Shown: positions 53,294 through 56,288 of the stretch, piece after piece
Layout: each line of letters starts with the position of its first letter
Numbering within the stretch: the first letter of the stretch is position 1
Origin: Planctomycetaceae bacterium
GTDB lineage: Bacteria > Planctomycetota > Planctomycetia > Planctomycetales > Planctomycetaceae
Direction of reading: 5' to 3'
DNA length: 56,288 nt
Assembly (NCBI GenBank): GCA_021732415.1
Contig: JAKFVC010000038.1
Location: forward strand, 1 to 56,288
Notes under the pieces: model-generated
The model's input: the letters and a program-made list of their open reading frames with translations, nothing else
Told to the model about the DNA's origin: nothing
Databases searched by the model: none
Translations under genes and position numbers: made by a program

Positions 53294-54472
53294 TCACTCG
53301 GCCTTCAGTTTCGCAATCTCCTCGGCATGATCGCGGATCTTCCTGGCGGAGATGGCGATTTCCCGTAGCTCTGCGGCCGATTCCGTGAGCAAAATCGGAT
53401 GGTGCAACGTCAACACTTGCTCGTCCGCGCGATCGGCTTCACGCAGCAGGCTGGCAGTCCGAAAGCGGCGGGCGGAATGAATCCGATGCAGACTGCGAAA
53501 CCCGGGGTCGATGGCAATGCCCTCGGCACGCATCGCTTGAGCAAACCGGTCACGAGACAGTCCGCCCCACAACGCGGTCTCGAACTGCAATCCCAGCTTA
53601 TAGAATCCCGGCTGCGAGTCGGTCAGCGACTCGGTAAACGGATGCAATCCTGGGATGGTGAGCAGCAGTTCGCGAAGTTCCTTCACATTGCTGGCCCGTG
53701 TCGCGTTGCGTTGCTCCAGTGCATCCAGCTGCGGGCCCAACACAGCCGCCTGCAGTTCCGAAAGTGGGTACGATTCGTTGCCTCGATGGGCATACAGATG
53801 GACGCGCTGAGCCACGTCCGCACGGTTCGTGTAAAGCAAGCCGCCGCGTCCTGCTGTCAGCAACTTTGAGCCTCCAAAACTCCAGATGCCAATATCACCC
53901 CAGGTCCCTGCTTGTCGGCCACCAATGACGGCCCCCGGCATCTGGCAGGCATCTTCGATCACTGGCAACTTATTTTCTCGAGCAAACTCCATGACCGCCG
54001 GCATCGCGACCATTCCACCGTGCAGGTGGGACACCAGGAGGGCCTTCGTCTGCGGAGTCACGGCCGCCTTAAGATCTGCGGTGCTGAGGTGCCAGTCACG
54101 TTCGCCGACATCCACCAGAACGGGGACAGCACCCAACGTCAGAATGTTTTGAAAGTTCCCCTTGAAATCGTAGGCCGACAGGATGACCTCGTCCCCCGGC
54201 CCGATCTTCAGCCCCCGCAAGGCCAGCTCAATAGCCACGGTGCCGCTCGCACAGGGAATGACGTGTTCGACGGCCAGCATTCGAGACACACGGTCGCTCA
54301 ACTGCTTAACGTGTCCGCCGTGGTAATGGCCCCAGGTCCCTGACTCCCAAGCCAGCTTGAGAACGTCCAGCACGGCCTCATCACGCAACGGCCAGTCCGG
54401 CGGCCCCGATGGGCGTACCGCTTCGCCACCAAGAATGGCTGGGCGAGTGGGACCATTTGAGGGATCAGACAT
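53294..54472 (-). CDS. DegT/DnrJ/EryC1/StrS-family PLP aminotransferase
   Basis: 392 residues. PLP-binding Lys203 in SFGGSKLLTAGRGG, Asp174 in LPVIEDACQMPGA, and HVIPCASGTVAIELALRGLK (Thr/Ser loop) are the family signs. Members transaminate keto-sugars for surface polysaccharide or antibiotic sugars, or use 3-amino-5-hydroxybenzoate precursors. No sugar nucleotide genes are close, so the substrate is unknown. Start ATG 54472 (SDPSNGPTRPAILGGEAVR) is typical. It is followed after 170 bases by tal on the same strand, without clear coupling. Confidence 0.9.
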   Translation of the reverse strand: MSDPSNGPTRPAILGGEAVRPSGPPDWPLRDEAVLDVLKLAWESGTWGHYHGGHVKQLSDRVSRMLAVEHVIPCASGTVAIELALRGLKIGPGDEVILSAYDFKGNFQNILTLGAVPVLVDVGERDWHLSTADLKAAVTPQTKALLVSHLHGGMVAMPAVMEFARENKLPVIEDACQMPGAVIGGRQAGTWGDIGIWSFGGSKLLTAGRGGLLYTNRADVAQRVHLYAHRGNESYPLSELQAAVLGPQLDALEQRNATRASNVKELRELLLTIPGLHPFTESLTDSQPGFYKLGLQFETALWGGLSRDRFAQAMRAEGIAIDPGFRSLHRIHSARRFRTASLLREADRADEQVLTLHHPILLTESAAELREIAISARKIRDHAEEIAKLKAE

Positions 54473-54989
54473 GGGATACGTTACCGGTTGACGTCAAAAA
54501 TTGGACACGCCCTAGAATTGGTGCGGACAAGTCGGACGCAAGTCCGCCCCAACGAATTAGGTTGGATCAATACAAAACAGAATAATCTGGCGGGCCGGGT
54601 GCCGTGAGGCCCCGGACAATTCGATTCACCGACAAAACACAACGTCCAATAGTTGATCCTGATGTTGAAAGCCAACGTTGATACGGATTGTGAAGGTAAT
54701 TCACCGTTTACTCGCCATCAAGGACTCCCAACCGGTTCCCCTTGATTGCAATTCCCGCGAGTGCCGATTAACCTCCAGAATTGGCCGAAGTAGGTCAGTC
54801 ATGGCGGTTTGCGCCGTGAAAAATTACGGCGCGGTAAGATTTTCGGTCCGCTGTTACCGCCGCCGAGGGTTTTGTCATGCTGTTGCTCGTTGAATTTAGG
54901 GACACTGAGCAGGCTGTTACGGCCTTTTGCACTCAAAAATCGCGATCCCGCTCTCGACGATTCATTCCAATCAGTAAGGTCTGTGAATC
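54473..54989. promoter_or_regulatory. Leader/promoter region with overlapping hairpins before sucB
   Basis: No gene in about 517 bases. GCGCCGT (54811-54817) pairs with ACGGCGC (54826-54832). The latter segment also forms the left arm of GGCGCGGTAA...TTACCGCCGCC (about 54829-54864), so the two stems are mutually exclusive. About 120 bases before sucB. Attenuation is possible but unproven. Confidence 0.4.
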
Positions 54990-56186
54990 ATGGCAGTGGA
55001 ACTGAAGGTCCCCAGCATGGGGGAATCAATCAAAGAAGTCCAGATCGGTGAATGGCTCAAGAAAGAGGGCGACTGGGTCAACAAAGACGAAAACGTCTTG
55101 ATCGTTGAGTCCGAGAAGTCGAATGCCGAGATTCCCGCACCGTCGGCGGGGATCCTCTCGAAGATTTTGAGCAAACCCGGCGAGATGGTCTTGGTCGATG
55201 CTGTGGTCGCGCAGATTGACCCGAACGGCAAAGCACCTGCTGGTGGCAGCCCTAAGCCGCCCCCCGGTCCTGCACCTGTCGTAACCCCGCCCGCCGCTCC
55301 GAAAAAAGATGGTGCGCCGATTGTGATGCCGGCCGCCGCCCGCGAACTTTCTGATCGCGGACTGACCGCTGGCCAAGTGACTGCAACCGGTCCTGGTGGC
55401 CGGGTTCTCGTTGGGGATGTTATTCAGCACACGACTCCAGCCGCACCGACAACAGCTCTCCAGCCCTTGGCCGCTGCCGGTGGTGCTCGCCAGGAGGAAG
55501 CGGTGCCGATGTCGATGATGCGTCGCACCATCGCCAAACGCCTGGTGGAAGCCCAGTCGAACGCTGCCTTGCTGACGACGTTCAATGAGATCGACATGAC
55601 CAACGTCATGGCTCTGCGAAGCGAATTCAAAGACGGTTTCCTCACGAAACACGGCGTCAAACTCGGCTTCATGTCGTTCTTCGTCAAGGCGGCCGTCGAG
55701 GCCTTGAAGCTGATTCCCGCGGTCAACGCCGAGATTCGCGGCAACGAAATCATCTATCACAACTACTACGACATCGGTGTCGCGGTGGGGGGCGGTAAGG
55801 GCCTGGTAGTCCCCATCATCCGCAACGCCGAGACCCTGGGCTTCGCTGAAGTCGAAAAGACGATCGAGAATTTCGGCAAGCGTGCCAAAGACAATTTGAT
55901 CAAGCCGGAAGAACTGCAAGGCGGCACGTTCACGATCAGCAACGGCGGCATCTATGGCTCGCTGCTGTCGACGCCGATCGTCAATCCTCCCCAAAGTGGA
56001 ATCCTGGGTCTGCATGCGATTCAAGACCGGCCGATGGCGATCAACGGCCAGGTCGTGATTCGTTCGATGATGTACGTCGCCCTGACCTACGATCATCGCC
56101 TGGTCGATGGCCGTGAAGGGGTGACGTTCCTCAAGCGAATCAAGGAATGCATGGAGAATCCTTCACGGATTTTGTTGGAAGTTTAG
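54990..56186 (+). CDS. sucB: Dihydrolipoyl succinyltransferase (2-oxoglutarate dehydrogenase E2)
   Basis: E2 core of the 2-oxoglutarate dehydrogenase complex, TCA cycle. 398 residues. One lipoyl domain with Lys43 in [13 protein letters not shown], Pro/Ala linker, E3/E1-binding domain ([20 protein letters not shown] then [11 protein letters not shown]), and catalytic domain ending with His369-Asp373 ([13 protein letters not shown]). The inner [20 protein letters not shown] and [19 protein letters not shown] favour SucB over AceF. ATG 54990 opens [17 protein letters not shown], the usual start. Single lipoyl domain is standard for SucB. E1 (sucA) is not upstream; the gene after it lies past the window. 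Confidence 0.94.
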   Translation: MAVELKVPSMGESIKEVQIGEWLKKEGDWVNKDENVLIVESEKSNAEIPAPSAGILSKILSKPGEMVLVDAVVAQIDPNGKAPAGGSPKPPPGPAPVVTPPAAPKKDGAPIVMPAAARELSDRGLTAGQVTATGPGGRVLVGDVIQHTTPAAPTTALQPLAAAGGARQEEAVPMSMMRRTIAKRLVEAQSNAALLTTFNEIDMTNVMALRSEFKDGFLTKHGVKLGFMSFFVKAAVEALKLIPAVNAEIRGNEIIYHNYYDIGVAVGGGKGLVVPIIRNAETLGFAEVEKTIENFGKRAKDNLIKPEELQGGTFTISNGGIYGSLLSTPIVNPPQSGILGLHAIQDRPMAINGQVVIRSMMYVALTYDHRLVDGREGVTFLKRIKECMENPSRILLEV

Positions 56187-56244
56187 AGTGAGTTTGATGA
56201 ATCCATTGGAGGTGGATTGCGGGGCAAAATAAGAGTGATACTGG

Positions 56245-56288
56245 CTCCCCTCGCCCTGGTACTCCGGGGAGAGGGGTCGGGGGTGAGG
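56245..56288. repeat. Third copy of the CTCCCCTCGCCCTGGTACTC arm
   Basis: Identical to 5066-5109, including the 12 bases beyond the arm (TCGGGGGTGAGG). Its likely partner lies past the window edge. Confidence 0.9.

Noticed and set aside
1-56288. tRNA, rRNA or transposase genes
   Set aside because: No T-loop GTTCRAnYC context with a cloverleaf, no rRNA-like stretch, and no transposase or integrase motif was found on reading both strands.

Overview
The window reads as chromosomal DNA of a planctomycete, probably order Planctomycetales. The evidence is a Cys-rich secreted protein with YTV motifs (a planctomycete wall-protein type), a very large secreted protein with a LEPR-XLL-like N-terminal motif, two PQQ-type beta-propeller proteins, sparse operons, long gene-free stretches and many intergenic inverted repeats. 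Genus is not determinable from the sequence alone. I see no rRNA, tRNA, CRISPR array, phage or insertion sequence.

Layout. 0-5 kb: HlyD-type adaptor with C-terminal EF-hands, translationally coupled to a MacB/LolD-like ABC ATPase, then an FHA-GAF-class III nucleotide cyclase. 5-10 kb: MarR regulator, PQQ propeller, Cys-rich YTV protein. 10-11.6 kb: Flp pilin (58 aa), an unannotatable-by-size 35-aa membrane peptide, TadV/CpaA prepilin peptidase. 12-19 kb: sugar isomerase, c-type cytochrome, a second Cys-rich protein, small proteins, and a GspE-like protein that has lost its P-loop lysine. 19-25 kb: giant surface protein, DapA, 3-hydroxyisobutyrate dehydrogenase-like enzyme. 25-33 kb: pilin-like protein, HrpA helicase, PheT without its tRNA-binding domain. 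33-43 kb: second propeller, membrane protein, isochorismatase-like hydrolase, LolD-like ATPase, pseudo-receiver/HATPase, acetylxylan-esterase-like hydrolase, ComM/YifB ATPase, zinc-ribbon membrane protein. 44-48.5 kb: Tad pilus genes cpaB-cpaC-cpaE ending in a strong terminator. 48.5-56 kb: DinB protein divergent from an Hsp70, sugar isomerase, transaldolase, DegT aminotransferase, SucB.

Functional links. The Tad/Flp pilus machinery is split: pilin and prepilin peptidase at 10-11.5 kb, assembly genes at 44-48 kb, and no cpaF, tadB or tadC in the window. A 14-base motif, TGACCTAGGTTTGT, lies upstream of both flp and cpaB, and its first 12 bases also lie just upstream of a small gene at 16074, suggesting co-regulation.

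The most unusual structural signal is a set of intergenic composites in which inverted repeats of one family enclose inverted repeats of a different family, up to three layers deep (2829-3074, 11704-12059, 25270-25402, 30292-30586, 36841-37017, 51796-52021). Several arm families recur across the window. Some act plausibly as 3'-end structures, but nesting of unrelated families suggests an insertion or copying process that targets palindromes.
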